A DNA stretch of 38,447 nucleotides from Rhizobium sp. Q54 (GTDB taxonomy: Bacteria; Pseudomonadota; Alphaproteobacteria; SHVZ01): contig CAMBVS010000035.1 of NCBI GenBank assembly GCA_945871425.1, positions 1 through 38,447 on the forward strand. Reading direction: 5' to 3'. Below the pieces are notes generated by a model, which saw nothing but the letters and a program-made list of their open reading frames with translations, made no database searches and had not been told where the DNA came from. The first letter of the stretch is position 1. Every line of letters begins with the position of its first letter. This document shows, one piece after another, positions 1 to 8,430 of the stretch. Made by a program: the position numbers and the translations under genes.

Positions 1-208
1 GAGCCTTGAGGGTGATGGTGTCGTCAGTGTCCATCACCAACCCTGTGAGACTCTGTCCCTTGCGCACGTCTTCCACGACGATGACGCCAACCGTGTCCGC
101 GTGATTGTGCACAAGAAACTGAGGACCCACGCCGTCTCTCTCCCCCGCGATCACGTCGAGACCATCTGATTGAACGCAACAAACTTTCGTCTCGACATCG
201 GCAGCCAT
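1..208 (-). CDS. UxaA/SuyA-like SAF-domain protein, N-terminal part (runs off the left edge)
   Basis: An open minus-strand frame starts at the ATG at 208-206 and stays open to the left edge, giving the first 69 residues. It begins MAADVETKVC and contains FLVHNHADTVGV followed by VEDVRKGQ and a D-D-T-I-T-L-KA stretch. This is the pattern of the SAF-like N-terminal domain of the UxaA family: altronate/galactarate dehydratase N-terminus, or the small subunit SuyA of (2R)-sulfolactate sulfo-lyase. In those families the piece is either a separate small protein of about 90-110 residues or the front of a larger dehydratase, and the edge hides which applies. No strong ribosome site precedes the ATG. 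Family assignment is fairly sure; substrate is unknown. Confidence 0.62.
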   Translation of the reverse strand, partial: MAADVETKVCCVQSDGLDVIAGERDGVGPQFLVHNHADTVGVIVVEDVRKGQSLTGLVMDTDDTITLKA

Positions 209-365
209 ACGTCGCGTGCATGCGCCTGTCAACGATTCGGAATGAAAGCTCAGAGGCTTGGAGATCATGTCAAGAAGCGGACACTGCGACGGAACGACGT
301 CGCGACGCACATGACACGTGATGCGCGGGGACGCGGAGTGACATGCTTCCATGCGGATCGGACAT

Positions 366-398
366 CGAAGAAATCCGCATGACACGCGGATTTCTTCG
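366..398. repeat. Perfect 13-bp inverted repeat
   Basis: CGAAGAAATCCGC (366-378) and GCGGATTTCTTCG (386-398) are perfect reverse complements around a 7-nt loop (ATGACAC). No T-run follows on either strand, so it is not a classic intrinsic terminator. It could be a stable stem in a small RNA or leader, a terminator without a U-tract, or a binding site for a dimeric regulator. Confidence 0.6.
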
Positions 399-533
399 CG
401 CTCGCGTCGTTGCGATCATCGTCGATCACAACGCACAGCGTGTCGAGATGACAGCACCACATACATCGTGTGACTCATCGACAACACTCGCCACAAAATT
501 CCTCGCAGAGGTGTGCGTATTCGATTGCCGGAT

Positions 534-556
534 CGGCCGCCAACGCCGGTTTTTTT
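534..556 (+). terminator. Possible intrinsic terminator/attenuator upstream of cbiD
   Basis: CGGC (534-537) pairs with GCCG (545-548) around a 7-nt loop, and seven T follow at 550-556. The stem is short but all G-C. It points rightward and ends 36 nt before the cbiD start, yet no plus-strand gene precedes it. It would therefore end a short leader or small RNA, or attenuate cbiD transcription. Confidence 0.4.
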
Positions 557-591
557 CTCCGATTCGGAATCGGGGGCGCTAGAGTCCTCCG

Positions 592-1674
592 ATGTCGCGT
601 CGCCCCGACGGTCCGTTGCGCCATGGATGGACGACCGGCGCTTGCGCCGCCGCAGCGGCGCGCGCCGCCTTCGAGGCGCTCCACACCGGCCGCTTTCCCG
701 ATCCGGTAAGCATTACGCTCCCGCGCGGCGAGCGTCCGTCCTTCGCGCTGGCGACACAGCGGATCGGAGATGGCTGGGCCGAGGCCGGCATCGTCAAGGA
801 CGCCGGCGACGATCCCGACGTGACGCACGGTGCGCTGATCGTCTCACGCGTCGCCGCCAACCCCGAGGGCGGCATCGCCTATCGCGCCGGTGACGGCGTC
901 GGCACGGTCACCCGCCCGGGCTTGGCGCTGGCCATCGGCGAGCCGGCGATCAATTTGAAGCCGCGGGAGATGATCGCGGGCGCGATCGCCGATGCCGCGG
1001 CCGTGCTGGGCTGCACCGGCGACGCGGTCGTCACCGTCTCGGTTCCCGGCGGCGCCGAACTTGCCAAGCGTACCCTCAATGCCCGTCTCGGCATCGTCGG
1101 CGGCCTTTCGATCCTCGGCACCACGGGCATCGTCATTCCCTATTCCTGCTCGTCCTGGATCCACTCGATCCATCGCGGCATCGACGTCGCCAGGGCCGCC
1201 GGCCTTGTACATCTCGCCGGATCGACCGGGCGGGTGTCGGAAGAGGCCGTCCAGCGGCTTCACCACCTGCCCGAGGAGGCGCTGATCGACATGGGCGACT
1301 TCGCCGGCGGCATGCTGAAGTATCTCAGGGCGCATCCGGTGCCGCGCCTCACCATCGCCGGCGGCTTCGGCAAGCTCGCCAAGCTTGCCACCGGCCACCT
1401 CGACCTACATTCCGGCGCCAGTGAGGTCGACGTCGCGGGCCTGGCCACGGCGCTCGCCGGACTCGGCGCCGACGCGAACCTGGTCGAGCAGGCACGGGCG
1501 GCCGGCTCCGGCGGCGGCGTCCTCGCACTGGCGGAGGCCGCCGGCCTGCCCCTCGCCGCCCTGGTCGCCCGACGCGCACGCGAGGTGGCGCTCGCCACGC
1601 TGGCCGGCGGCATCGCGATCGACGTCGCCGTCTTCGATCGGTCAGGCAAGCTCCTCGCCCATGCCGGTCCCTAA
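592..1674 (+). CDS. cbiD: CbiD, cobalt-precorrin-5B (C1)-methyltransferase
   Basis: A 360-residue protein, the usual CbiD length. It opens with LRHGWTTGACAAAAARAA, the family's hallmark TTG.CA.AA block, and carries VSVPGGAELAKRTLNARLGI and LSILGTTGIV in the middle. CbiD methylates C1 of the ring during contraction in the anaerobic pathway using S-adenosylmethionine, and it also occurs in aerobes lacking CobF. No cobF is seen here. The ATG at 592 is the natural start; GGGGG at 572-576 is the nearest purine-rich stretch. The last 14 nt overlap the start of cobK, so the two genes are probably translationally coupled. Confidence 0.95.
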   Translation: MSRRPDGPLRHGWTTGACAAAAARAAFEALHTGRFPDPVSITLPRGERPSFALATQRIGDGWAEAGIVKDAGDDPDVTHGALIVSRVAANPEGGIAYRAGDGVGTVTRPGLALAIGEPAINLKPREMIAGAIADAAAVLGCTGDAVVTVSVPGGAELAKRTLNARLGIVGGLSILGTTGIVIPYSCSSWIHSIHRGIDVARAAGLVHLAGSTGRVSEEAVQRLHHLPEEALIDMGDFAGGMLKYLRAHPVPRLTIAGGFGKLAKLATGHLDLHSGASEVDVAGLATALAGLGADANLVEQARAAGSGGGVLALAEAAGLPLAALVARRAREVALATLAGGIAIDVAVFDRSGKLLAHAGP

Positions 1675-2410
1675 GCTCCTGATCCTCGGCGGCACCTCCG
1701 AGGCATCCGCACTCGCCACGGAGGTGCTCGCCCGCAGCGGCGGCCGCGTCGACGTCGTCTCCTCGTTTGCCGGACGGGTCGAGGGCCTCCGGCCGCCGCC
1801 CGGGAAGATCCGCATCGGCGGCTTCGGTGGGGTGGACGGGCTGGTGTCCTATATGAAGAAGGAGAGCGTCGACCTCCTGGTCGACGCCACCCACCCCTTT
1901 GCCCATCGCATGAGCCGGAACGCGCGCGAGGCCGCCGACCGGGCGGGCGTCCCATTCCTCGTCCTCTGGCGTCCGCCCTGGCCGCGTCACCCGCTCGATC
2001 GCTGGATCGAGGTCGACGGGATCGAGGCGGCGGCGCAGGCGCTCGTCCACCTCGGGCGCCGGGTGTGGCTGACGGTCGGCGCCGGCGAGCTAGCCCCCTT
2101 CGCCAAGATCCCCGGCCGCTGGTTCCTGGTCCGCCTGATCGAGGCCAAGGCACCCTTGCCGCTGGCTGATCACCTGGTGATCGAGGGGCGCGGCCCCTTC
2201 CCGCTCGAGACCGAGCGCGCGCTGATCCGCCATCACCGCATCAATGTGCTTGTGAGCAAGGCCTCGGGCGGCGACGCGACCTACGCCAAGATCGAGGCGG
2301 CGCGCGAGGCCGACCTGCCGGTGGTGATGGTCCGCCGGCCGCTGCCGGAGCCGGGAGAGCGGGTCGAGAGCGTCGCCCAAGCCGTCGACTGGATCGCCGC
2401 CCGGCTCTAG
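1661..2410 (+). CDS. cobK: CobK/CbiJ, precorrin-6A reductase
   Basis: A 249-residue protein starting at the ATG at 1661, inside the end of cbiD. It starts [16 protein letters not shown], the nucleotide-binding GGT.EA motif of the family. Other landmarks are [25 protein letters not shown], and near the C-terminus [20 protein letters not shown], which binds substrate. It reduces the precorrin-6A macrocycle with NADPH before C5/C15 methylation by CobL. Its TAG stop overlaps the TAG stop of cobM on the other strand (shared CTAG), so the two operons converge with no spacer. Confidence 0.94.
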   Translation: MPVPKLLILGGTSEASALATEVLARSGGRVDVVSSFAGRVEGLRPPPGKIRIGGFGGVDGLVSYMKKESVDLLVDATHPFAHRMSRNAREAADRAGVPFLVLWRPPWPRHPLDRWIEVDGIEAAAQALVHLGRRVWLTVGAGELAPFAKIPGRWFLVRLIEAKAPLPLADHLVIEGRGPFPLETERALIRHHRINVLVSKASGGDATYAKIEAAREADLPVVMVRRPLPEPGERVESVAQAVDWIAARL

Positions 2411-3165
2411 GACCTCGGCCTGAGCACGTGGCTGTGGCCGGCGTCGTAGAGCCGGCTGTCCTCGAAGCTCTCCTCGCCCAGCGCGCGCCCGACCAGGATC
2501 AGCGCCGTGCGGGTGACGCCGGCCGCCTTCACCTTGTCGCGGATATCGGCGAGCGTGCCCTGGATCATCTGCTGGTCAGGCCAGCCGACGCGGATGGCGA
2601 CCACCACCGGGCAGTCGGCACCGCGCTCGGGCAGCAGCTCCCGCACCACCCGCGCCAGGTTGTTGATCGAGAGATGGATCACGAGCGTCGCGTTGCCCGG
2701 AGCAAACCGGGCGAGGTCCTCCCCTTCCGGCATCGCCGAGGCGCGGACGGCCGTTCGCGTCAGCACCACGGTCTGGGCGACGCCCGGCAAGGTCAGCTCC
2801 CGCTTCAGCACGGCGGCGGCGGCGGCAAAGGCCGGCACGCCCGGCGTCACGTCATAGGGAATGCCCAGCGCATCCAGGCGCCGCATCTGCTCGCCAATGG
2901 CGCCGTAGAGCGAGGGGTCGCCGGAATGGACGCGGGCGACATCATGACCCGCAGCGTGTGCCGCCTTCATCTCGTCCAGGATGGCATCCAGCGTCATCGG
3001 CGCGGTGTCCAGCACCCGCGCCCCCGCCGGCGCTTCGGCGACGACCTCGCGCGGCACCAGCGAGCCGGCGTACAGCACCACCGGGCAGGCACGGATCAGG
3101 TTCAGCCCGCGCACCGTGATCAGATCTGGCGCTCCCGGACCGGCACCGATGAAGTGAACAGTCAC
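2407..3165 (-). CDS. cobM: CobM/CbiF, precorrin-4 C11-methyltransferase
   Basis: 252 residues from the GTG at 3165. The start [20 protein letters not shown] is the expected N-terminus of a class III tetrapyrrole methyltransferase, with the glycine-rich SAM loop GAGPGAPD and later [15 protein letters not shown] and [13 protein letters not shown]. The frame stays open far upstream, but only the GTG start aligns with the family. The GTG also overlaps the TGA of the cbiG-cobJ fusion (GTGA), which settles it. CobM adds the C11 methyl group. It is the last gene of the cbiX-cobH-cobL-cobI-cbiG/cobJ-cobM run. Confidence 0.95.
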   Translation of the reverse strand: MTVHFIGAGPGAPDLITVRGLNLIRACPVVLYAGSLVPREVVAEAPAGARVLDTAPMTLDAILDEMKAAHAAGHDVARVHSGDPSLYGAIGEQMRRLDALGIPYDVTPGVPAFAAAAAVLKRELTLPGVAQTVVLTRTAVRASAMPEGEDLARFAPGNATLVIHLSINNLARVVRELLPERGADCPVVVAIRVGWPDQQMIQGTLADIRDKVKAAGVTRTALILVGRALGEESFEDSRLYDAGHSHVLRPRS

Positions 3166-4922
3166 CGGAGGTATCCGCGCGGCGTATAGGCCCAGCGCCG
3201 CCGCCCGCGCGTGGCGATCCGCGTCGTCGGCGACCCGATCAGCAGCAGGGTCAGCATGTCGATGCGCGCCTGATCCAGCGTCGAGAGGGTGACGATATCG
3301 ATCGCCTCGTCGGCGCGGCCGAGATTGCGGGCGACGATCACCGGCGTTTCGGGCGAGCGGTGCTGGGCCAGGATGGCCAGCGCGCGGCCGAGCTGGTCGC
3401 GCCGCTTGGCCGAGGCCGGGTTGTAGAGGGCGACGACGAAGCCGCCCTCGGCCGCGCCCTTCAGCCGGCGCTCGATCGTCTCCCACGGCGTCAGAAGGTC
3501 GGAGAGCGAGATCGCCGCGAAGTCGTGGCCGAGCGGCGCCCCGGCCCGCGCCGCCGCCGCCTGGAGCGCGGAGAGGCCGGGCAGGACCGCGACCTCCACC
3601 CGGTTCCAGTCGGCGCGATCCTCGCGATCGAGAAGCTCCATCGCCAGCGCGGCGAGACCGTAGATGCCGGCATCGCCAGAAGAGATCAGCGCGACCTCTG
3701 CGCCAGCCGCCGCCAGATCGAGGGCGAGACGCGCCCGCTCCTCCTCGGCGCCCAGCGGCAGGCGATGCTGGCGAGCGCCGCCGAGCGCCGGACCCAGCAG
3801 ATCGAGATAGAGATCGTAGCCGACGACCTCTGTCACCGTTGCCAGCGCCCGGTCGACCTCCGGCGTCCGCCACAGCGGCGTGCCTGGGCCGATGCCGATG
3901 ACCGAGAGTCTTCCGCGCGGCCGGCCGACAGTCCGCGCATCGAGGGGCTGTGCTGCCCGGGCGATCGCGACGGTACAGCGGGCGCTTTTGAGCTTGGGCA
4001 CGATCAGCGAGCAGTCGGCCCCGGCGGCAGCCAGCGCCGCGCCCTCGGCGACGCCGTGACAGCCGACTTCACGGAACACCACCTCGGAGGGGGTCGCCAG
4101 CCTCGGCGCCTCCGCCTCGAGCTGGGCCGCGGTGAAGAACCGGGCGGGCACGCCGAGATGGTCGGCGAGCGCCAGCACCGCCGGTTCGTCCGATTTGAGA
4201 TCGAGGGAGACAACGACGGCGACCGATTCCGACGCGAGGCCGGCCTTCGCGAGGGCACGCATAGCGAGATCCTGCAACTCTCCGGCCGGCGCATCGCGCT
4301 CGGCACCGACACCAAGCGCGAGAATCGGCGGATACAGCACCAGCGTCTCCGGCGGCCGCACCGCGCGCTCGGTGACGAGGACGCCGAGACGGCCTTCGGA
4401 GGAGAACCGTGTGGCATCGATCCAGGCCGCCTTACCATCCAGCCGCACGGACTCGCCGGCAAGCAGCGCCGCAACCACGGGCTTCACCACTTCCGGATTG
4501 GCCACGCGCCATCCCGGCGGTGGATCGTCGAGCGCGAAGCCCAGGCTGACGTCGCTGGCTGTGGTGACGGCCGCGGCAATGCCCAATTTCGTGGCAATGC
4601 TGCGCGCGAGATCGTTGGCGCCGCGATGCCCACCCAGCAGCGGCACGACCGCGCTGCCATCCTCGGCGACGACGACCACCGGCGGCTCCGCCATCTTGTC
4701 GGCAAGGAGAGGTCCGAGCGCCCGGGCGACGATGCCGGCCGAGCAGAGGGCGACGATCGTCGTACCCTCGGCGAAGAGCCGGCGGAGATGATCGGTCATC
4801 TCGGTGAAGGACTCATCCGGCGCTGCGACCCGCCCGGTGCGGCCATGCAGTCGCGCGTCCGGCAGTGCCAGGCGGCGAGCGAGCGCGGCCCCTGCCTCGG
4901 TCAGCGCCACCAGCGCGATCAT
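3162..4922 (-). CDS. cbiG-cobJ: CbiG-CobJ fusion: cobalt-precorrin-5A hydrolase / precorrin-3B C17-methyltransferase
   Basis: A 586-residue two-part protein. Residues 1 to about 330 are Cbi[18 protein letters not shown], then [13 protein letters not shown] and TTASD are its signature blocks, and LGVGAERD begins its C-terminal domain. From about residue 335, [19 protein letters not shown] begins a complete CobJ/CbiH methyltransferase, with [12 protein letters not shown] and [12 protein letters not shown]. CobJ methylates C17 and contracts the ring. CbiG opens the delta-lactone in the anaerobic route. Such fusions are known in alphaproteobacteria. The gene overlaps cobI upstream and cobM downstream by 4 nt each. 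Confidence 0.94.
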   Translation of the reverse strand: MIALVALTEAGAALARRLALPDARLHGRTGRVAAPDESFTEMTDHLRRLFAEGTTIVALCSAGIVARALGPLLADKMAEPPVVVVAEDGSAVVPLLGGHRGANDLARSIATKLGIAAAVTTASDVSLGFALDDPPPGWRVANPEVVKPVVAALLAGESVRLDGKAAWIDATRFSSEGRLGVLVTERAVRPPETLVLYPPILALGVGAERDAPAGELQDLAMRALAKAGLASESVAVVVSLDLKSDEPAVLALADHLGVPARFFTAAQLEAEAPRLATPSEVVFREVGCHGVAEGAALAAAGADCSLIVPKLKSARCTVAIARAAQPLDARTVGRPRGRLSVIGIGPGTPLWRTPEVDRALATVTEVVGYDLYLDLLGPALGGARQHRLPLGAEEERARLALDLAAAGAEVALISSGDAGIYGLAALAMELLDREDRADWNRVEVAVLPGLSALQAAAARAGAPLGHDFAAISLSDLLTPWETIERRLKGAAEGGFVVALYNPASAKRRDQLGRALAILAQHRSPETPVIVARNLGRADEAIDIVTLSTLDQARIDMLTLLLIGSPTTRIATRGRRRWAYTPRGYLR

Positions 4923-5614
4923 CGGTGGCCCCGTCCCGGCACCAGGATCATCGAGAAGTAGGGGGCCGCGTCGGGCGCCTGGGAGAGCGGTGCGAGAAGC
5001 TGCTGCGGCAGGGTCGCGCGCTCTACATAGATGGCCTCGTCCGCGCGCCCGATCCGGGCCATCACGCGGCGCACTTTCTCCAGGTGGCGCCCGAGCTTGA
5101 CGATGGCGAGCGCGTCGCTGCCGGAAAGCCGCTCGACCAGCGCCTCCTCAGATAACGTCGCCGGCACCACCGCCAGGCTCTCGTTGCGGGCGACTAGCGG
5201 CCGGCCGGCAGCCGCTGCGGCGGCGGTCAGCGAGGTCACGCCCGGCACGACCTCGACCTGGAAGCGGCCGACGAGGCGTTCGTGCAGATACATGAAGGAG
5301 CCGTAGAGGAAGGGATCGCCCTGGCAGAGGACGGCGACGTCGCGGCCGGCCTCGAGTTCGGCCGCGATCTCAACGGCCGCCCGGTCATAGGCGCCGAGCG
5401 CGGCATTCGGATCGGGGCTCATCGGCACCCGGACGGCGATCTCGCGGACATCTGCGGACAGGTGGGCGGCGACGATGGCGCGGGCGAAGCTGTCGCCCTC
5501 CTCGAGCGCCGGATATGCGACGACCCGAACGCGCTTCAGGACGCCGAGCGCCTTCAAGGTCAGGAGCTCGGGATCGCCGGGGCCGACGCCGAGACCGTAG
5601 AGCCGGCCGCTCAT
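4919..5614 (-). CDS. cobI: CobI/CbiL, precorrin-2 C20-methyltransferase
   Basis: 231 residues from the ATG at 5614. The N-terminus SGRLYGLGVGPGDPELLTLK is the typical CobI SAM-binding start. CQGDPFLYGSFMYLHERL and VVPGVTSLTAAAAAAGRPL follow as in the family. An upstream in-frame start at 5632 would add six residues lying inside cobL. The 5614 ATG forms an ATGA overlap with the cobL stop and is preferred. The enzyme adds the C20 methyl group to (cobalt-)precorrin-2, the first committed cobalamin step. Confidence 0.95.
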   Translation of the reverse strand: MSGRLYGLGVGPGDPELLTLKALGVLKRVRVVAYPALEEGDSFARAIVAAHLSADVREIAVRVPMSPDPNAALGAYDRAAVEIAAELEAGRDVAVLCQGDPFLYGSFMYLHERLVGRFQVEVVPGVTSLTAAAAAAGRPLVARNESLAVVPATLSEEALVERLSGSDALAIVKLGRHLEKVRRVMARIGRADEAIYVERATLPQQLLAPLSQAPDAAPYFSMILVPGRGHR

Positions 5615-6816
5615 CGCTTCACCGCGGCCCATTGGGTCACCGGCCTGAGCGACCGCCAGGCGATCGCGCCGGCGAGCGGCTCGGCGCGCGAGATGGCGAG
5701 CCTCACGAGATCGCCGCCGCGGCCGGCATGTTGTGCCAGGAGCGCGGCCTCACCTGAAACGGTCACCGCATTGGCGACAAAGCGCCCACCGGGCTTCAGC
5801 GCCATCCAGCAGGCATCCAGCAGGGAACCGTCACCCGTACCGCCGCCGATGAAGACGGCGTCTGGAGCGTCGAGACCGGCGAGCACCACCGGTGTCGCGC
5901 CTTCGACGACCTGCAGGCGCCGGGAGACGCCGAGCGCCGATGCGTTGCGGAGAATGCGGGTGGCACGGCCGGGATCGCGTTCGATCGCGATCGCCCGTGA
6001 AGTCGGCTCGGCCCGCAGCCATTCGATGGCGATCGAGCCGGAGCCGGCGCCGACGTCCCAGAGCAGGCCGCGCGGCTGCGGCATCAGCCGGGCCAGCGTC
6101 GCCGCACGCACCTCGCGCTTGGTGATCTGGCCGTCATGCTCGAAGACATCGTCGGATAGGCCCGGCGTCCTCGGCCACCAATGCGCGTCCGGCGCCGCCC
6201 GGCACTCAACGGCGATGGTGTTGAGATCGTCGGGCGTTCCGCTCCAGGTCGTGGCAACGGTCTCGGACATGCGCTCGGCAGCGCCACCCAGCCGTTCCAG
6301 CACGATGAACCGGCTCTCGCCGAAGCCGCGCTCGGCCAACCAGGCGGCGACCCGCGCCGGGGTCGTGCCGTCATGGCTGAGGATGACCAGGCGCGCGCCG
6401 GGGCGCACGCTGGCCGCCAGCAGCTCGAGCGGGCGGCCATGCAGCGTCACCACCTCGACCTCCGCCGACGGCCAGGCGAGCCGGGCGCAGACCAGCGAGA
6501 CGCAACCCGCGGACGGCACAACAACGGTCTCGGCAACCGGCACGTGGCGGGCGAGGGTCACGCCGACGCCGTAGCAGAAGGGATCGCCGGTCGCGAGCAC
6601 GACCACGCGCCGTCCCCGGCGCTCGACGATGGCGCTCATGGTATCGGCCAGCGGCGTCGCCCAGGTCAGGCGCTCCGCTGTACCCGGCGGCACCATGGCG
6701 AGATGGCGCTCGCCGCCGATCAGTACCTCGGCACGGTCAACCAGCGCGCGCGCCGTCCGCCCGAGGCCATCCAGCCCGTCCTCGCCGATGCCGACGACGG
6801 CAAGCCAGGGTGTCAT
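5611..6816 (-). CDS. cobL: CobL, precorrin-6B C5,C15-methyltransferase (decarboxylating)
   Basis: 401 residues, the usual size of the two-domain CobL (CbiE+CbiT). The CbiE-like half begins WLAVVGIGEDGLDGLG with VLATGDPFCYGVG. The CbiT-like half begins near ITKREVRAATLARLMPQP and has the class I SAM motif LLWDVGAGSGSIAIEWLRA, then DAVFIGGGTGD. It methylates C5 and C15 and removes the carboxyl group from the C12 acetate arm. ATGA overlaps join it to cobH upstream and cobI downstream. Confidence 0.95.
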   Translation of the reverse strand: MTPWLAVVGIGEDGLDGLGRTARALVDRAEVLIGGERHLAMVPPGTAERLTWATPLADTMSAIVERRGRRVVVLATGDPFCYGVGVTLARHVPVAETVVVPSAGCVSLVCARLAWPSAEVEVVTLHGRPLELLAASVRPGARLVILSHDGTTPARVAAWLAERGFGESRFIVLERLGGAAERMSETVATTWSGTPDDLNTIAVECRAAPDAHWWPRTPGLSDDVFEHDGQITKREVRAATLARLMPQPRGLLWDVGAGSGSIAIEWLRAEPTSRAIAIERDPGRATRILRNASALGVSRRLQVVEGATPVVLAGLDAPDAVFIGGGTGDGSLLDACWMALKPGGRFVANAVTVSGEAALLAQHAGRGGDLVRLAISRAEPLAGAIAWRSLRPVTQWAAVKR

Positions 6817-7439
6817 TGGTCGTCGCTCGCCAGCGCGTTGACCGCTGCCGCCGCGAGCGCGCTGCCGCCGCGACGACCGAGCAGCGTGATGAAGGGAAGC
6901 CCGCTCGCCACGAGCGCCGCCTTGGATTCGGCGGCGCCGACGAAACCGACGGCGAAGCCCAGAACCAGCGCCGGCCGCGGTGCCCCGGTCTCGACCAGCT
7001 CCAGCAGGCGGAAGAGCGCGGTCGGCGCATTGCCGATCGCCACCACCGCGCCGGCCAGCCGTTCGCCCCAGAGCTCGACCGCCGCCGCCGAGCGCGTGAT
7101 CCCGCCGCTCTTGCCGATCGCGGCCGCGCGCGGATCGTTCAGCGTCACCACCACGTCATTTCCGGCCGAGAGCCGGGACCGGGTGATGCCGGCCGCCGTC
7201 ATCTCGGAATCGCAGAGGATCGTCGCCCCCGACGACAGCGCCGTCCGGCCGGCCGCCGCCGCACCAGGCGAGGCTCGGAGGTCGTCGACGAGATCGGGCG
7301 TACCGGTGGCATGCACGAGGCGGAGCGCGACGGGGACCAGATCCTGGGGCAAGCGCGAGACGTCGGTCTCGGCCCGGATCAGCTCCCAGGACCGGACGAC
7401 GATGTCCTTCGGATCCTTGAGATAGGCGTCAGTGGCGAT
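6813..7439 (-). CDS. cobH: CobH/CbiC, precorrin-8X methylmutase (start codon uncertain)
   Basis: Moves the C11 methyl group to C12, giving hydrogenobyrinate or its cobalt form. Family blocks are GATILCDSEMTAAGITRSRL, GGITRSAAAVELW, VVAIGNAPTALFRLLEL and FAVGFVGAAESKAAL, with the RRGGSALAAAAVNAL end. The first ordinary start in frame is TTG at 7352, but conserved family sequence continues upstream (AYLKDPKDIVVRSWELIRAE), giving about 208 residues as in homologues. No ATG, GTG or TTG exists between the upstream in-frame stop and that block. An ATC at 7439 lies 8 nt after AAGGA, so a rare AUC start or a local sequence error must be considered. Function is sure; the start is not. Confidence 0.88.
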   Translation of the reverse strand: MATDAYLKDPKDIVVRSWELIRAETDVSRLPQDLVPVALRLVHATGTPDLVDDLRASPGAAAAGRTALSSGATILCDSEMTAAGITRSRLSAGNDVVVTLNDPRAAAIGKSGGITRSAAAVELWGERLAGAVVAIGNAPTALFRLLELVETGAPRPALVLGFAVGFVGAAESKAALVASGLPFITLLGRRGGSALAAAAVNALASDDQ

Positions 7440-7450
7440 GGGAACCGTCC

Positions 7451-8380
7451 TTAGTCATTGTGGTGGTGGCCGTCGTGATCGTGATCGTGATGATGGTGAT
7501 CGGCATCGGTGCCGATACCGCGGACATGGTGATGGTGGCCCGCCTGGGGCGTGCCGACCTCGGCCTCGTAGCCGATCACCTGCTCGCGGTACTTGCAGAG
7601 CTGGCAGTTCATCTTGTTGTCGCCGCTCAGGATCTCCTCGATGCGCTCGACAAAGGCGTCCAGCACCAGCGGGTGGTCGTTGAGATATCCGGCCTTCAGG
7701 AACTCGATCCCCGGATGGCGGGCAGCCACCTCGTCGGTCTGCCGGTAGATCCGCTTCACCAGGATGCCGGTGAAGAGGAAATAGGGGAAGACGACGATGC
7801 GCCGGAAGCCGAGCCGCGCCGCCTTCTCGAGCCCCTCGTCAACGCGCGGATGGGCGACGCCGGAGTAGCACGCCTCGGCCCAGCCGAAGCCCATCCCTTC
7901 CCACAGCATCCGCGCCACCTTCGAGATGTTGGAGTTGGCATCAGAATCATTGGTGCCGCGGCCGACCACCATCAGCAGGGTCTCGACGCGGGGGACATCG
8001 GCCTGGGAGCTCAGCTCGGCGGCGGTGATGCGCTCGGCCGCGACCTTCAGCAGCTTCGGCTCAATCGCGAGCTCGCGCCCGAAGTTGATGGCGACGCCGG
8101 GATGGGCGGCGGCGAAGGTGTTCAGCTCCCAGGGCAGGTCGTTCTTCACATGGGCGGCCGCGAACAGCATGCCGGGCACGGCGAGGATGCGCTTGGCGCC
8201 GCGCTCGATCAGCTTCGCCAGGCTCTCCTGGATCACCGGCTTGGCAAACTCCAGATATCCCGACTCCAGGTCGTATTGCGGCAGGCGGGCCTTGAGGCCG
8301 GTCGCCAGCGCCTGGAATTCGCGGATCGCATCAGGGTCGCGGCTGCCATGGCCGCAGACCATCACGGCGGTGTCGTTCAT
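7451..8380 (-). CDS. cbiX: CbiX (long form), sirohydrochlorin cobaltochelatase with His-rich tail
   Basis: 309 residues from the ATG at 8380. The N-terminal half shows VMVCGHGSRDPDAIREFQAL and GAKRILAVPGMLFAAAHVKND, with the chelatase metal-binding histidines. The second half has MVVGRGTNDSDANSN and VVFPYFLFTGILVKRI, so both halves of the duplicated chelatase fold are present. The C-terminus adds an M-x-C-x-x-C motif (M257, C259, C262) and a tail with more than a dozen histidines. The long CbiX of Bacillus megaterium has the same layout, and there the cysteines hold an Fe-S cluster. It inserts cobalt early, into sirohydrochlorin. It is first gene of the minus-strand run, with AAGGGG directly before the ATG. 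Confidence 0.93.
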   Translation of the reverse strand: MNDTAVMVCGHGSRDPDAIREFQALATGLKARLPQYDLESGYLEFAKPVIQESLAKLIERGAKRILAVPGMLFAAAHVKNDLPWELNTFAAAHPGVAINFGRELAIEPKLLKVAAERITAAELSSQADVPRVETLLMVVGRGTNDSDANSNISKVARMLWEGMGFGWAEACYSGVAHPRVDEGLEKAARLGFRRIVVFPYFLFTGILVKRIYRQTDEVAARHPGIEFLKAGYLNDHPLVLDAFVERIEEILSGDNKMNCQLCKYREQVIGYEAEVGTPQAGHHHHVRGIGTDADHHHHDHDHDGHHHND

Positions 8381-8430
8381 CCCCTTAACCACTCCTGTCG
8401 CGTGAATTGACGGGCGCCGGGCGCCCCTCC

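Larger units (their letters stand above)
209..591. other. Gene-free stretch before cbiD
   Basis: No convincing coding frame lies in these 383 bases. They separate the divergent UxaA-like gene and cbiD, so they must hold both promoters. They contain a perfect inverted repeat (366-398), a small hairpin followed by seven T (534-556) and a 13-nt palindrome (560-572) just before cbiD. I looked for cobalamin riboswitch signatures (the GCCACTG box, CGCAACTGT, CCAGGAGACC) and found none, so cbiD-cobK does not seem to share the riboswitch of the cobP operon. Confidence 0.6.

Noticed and set aside
209..591. Second cobalamin riboswitch ahead of cbiD
   Set aside because: None of the conserved boxes seen at 17385-17563 occurs here on either strand.
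2407..3873. N-terminally extended cobM frame of 488 codons
   Set aside because: The extra part overlaps cobJ in another frame and is unlike any methyltransferase; the GTG at 3165 gives the normal length and a GTGA overlap.
3360..4961. 533-codon plus-strand frame opposite cbiG-cobJ
   Set aside because: Shadow of the conserved fusion gene, rich in Arg, with no recognisable domain.
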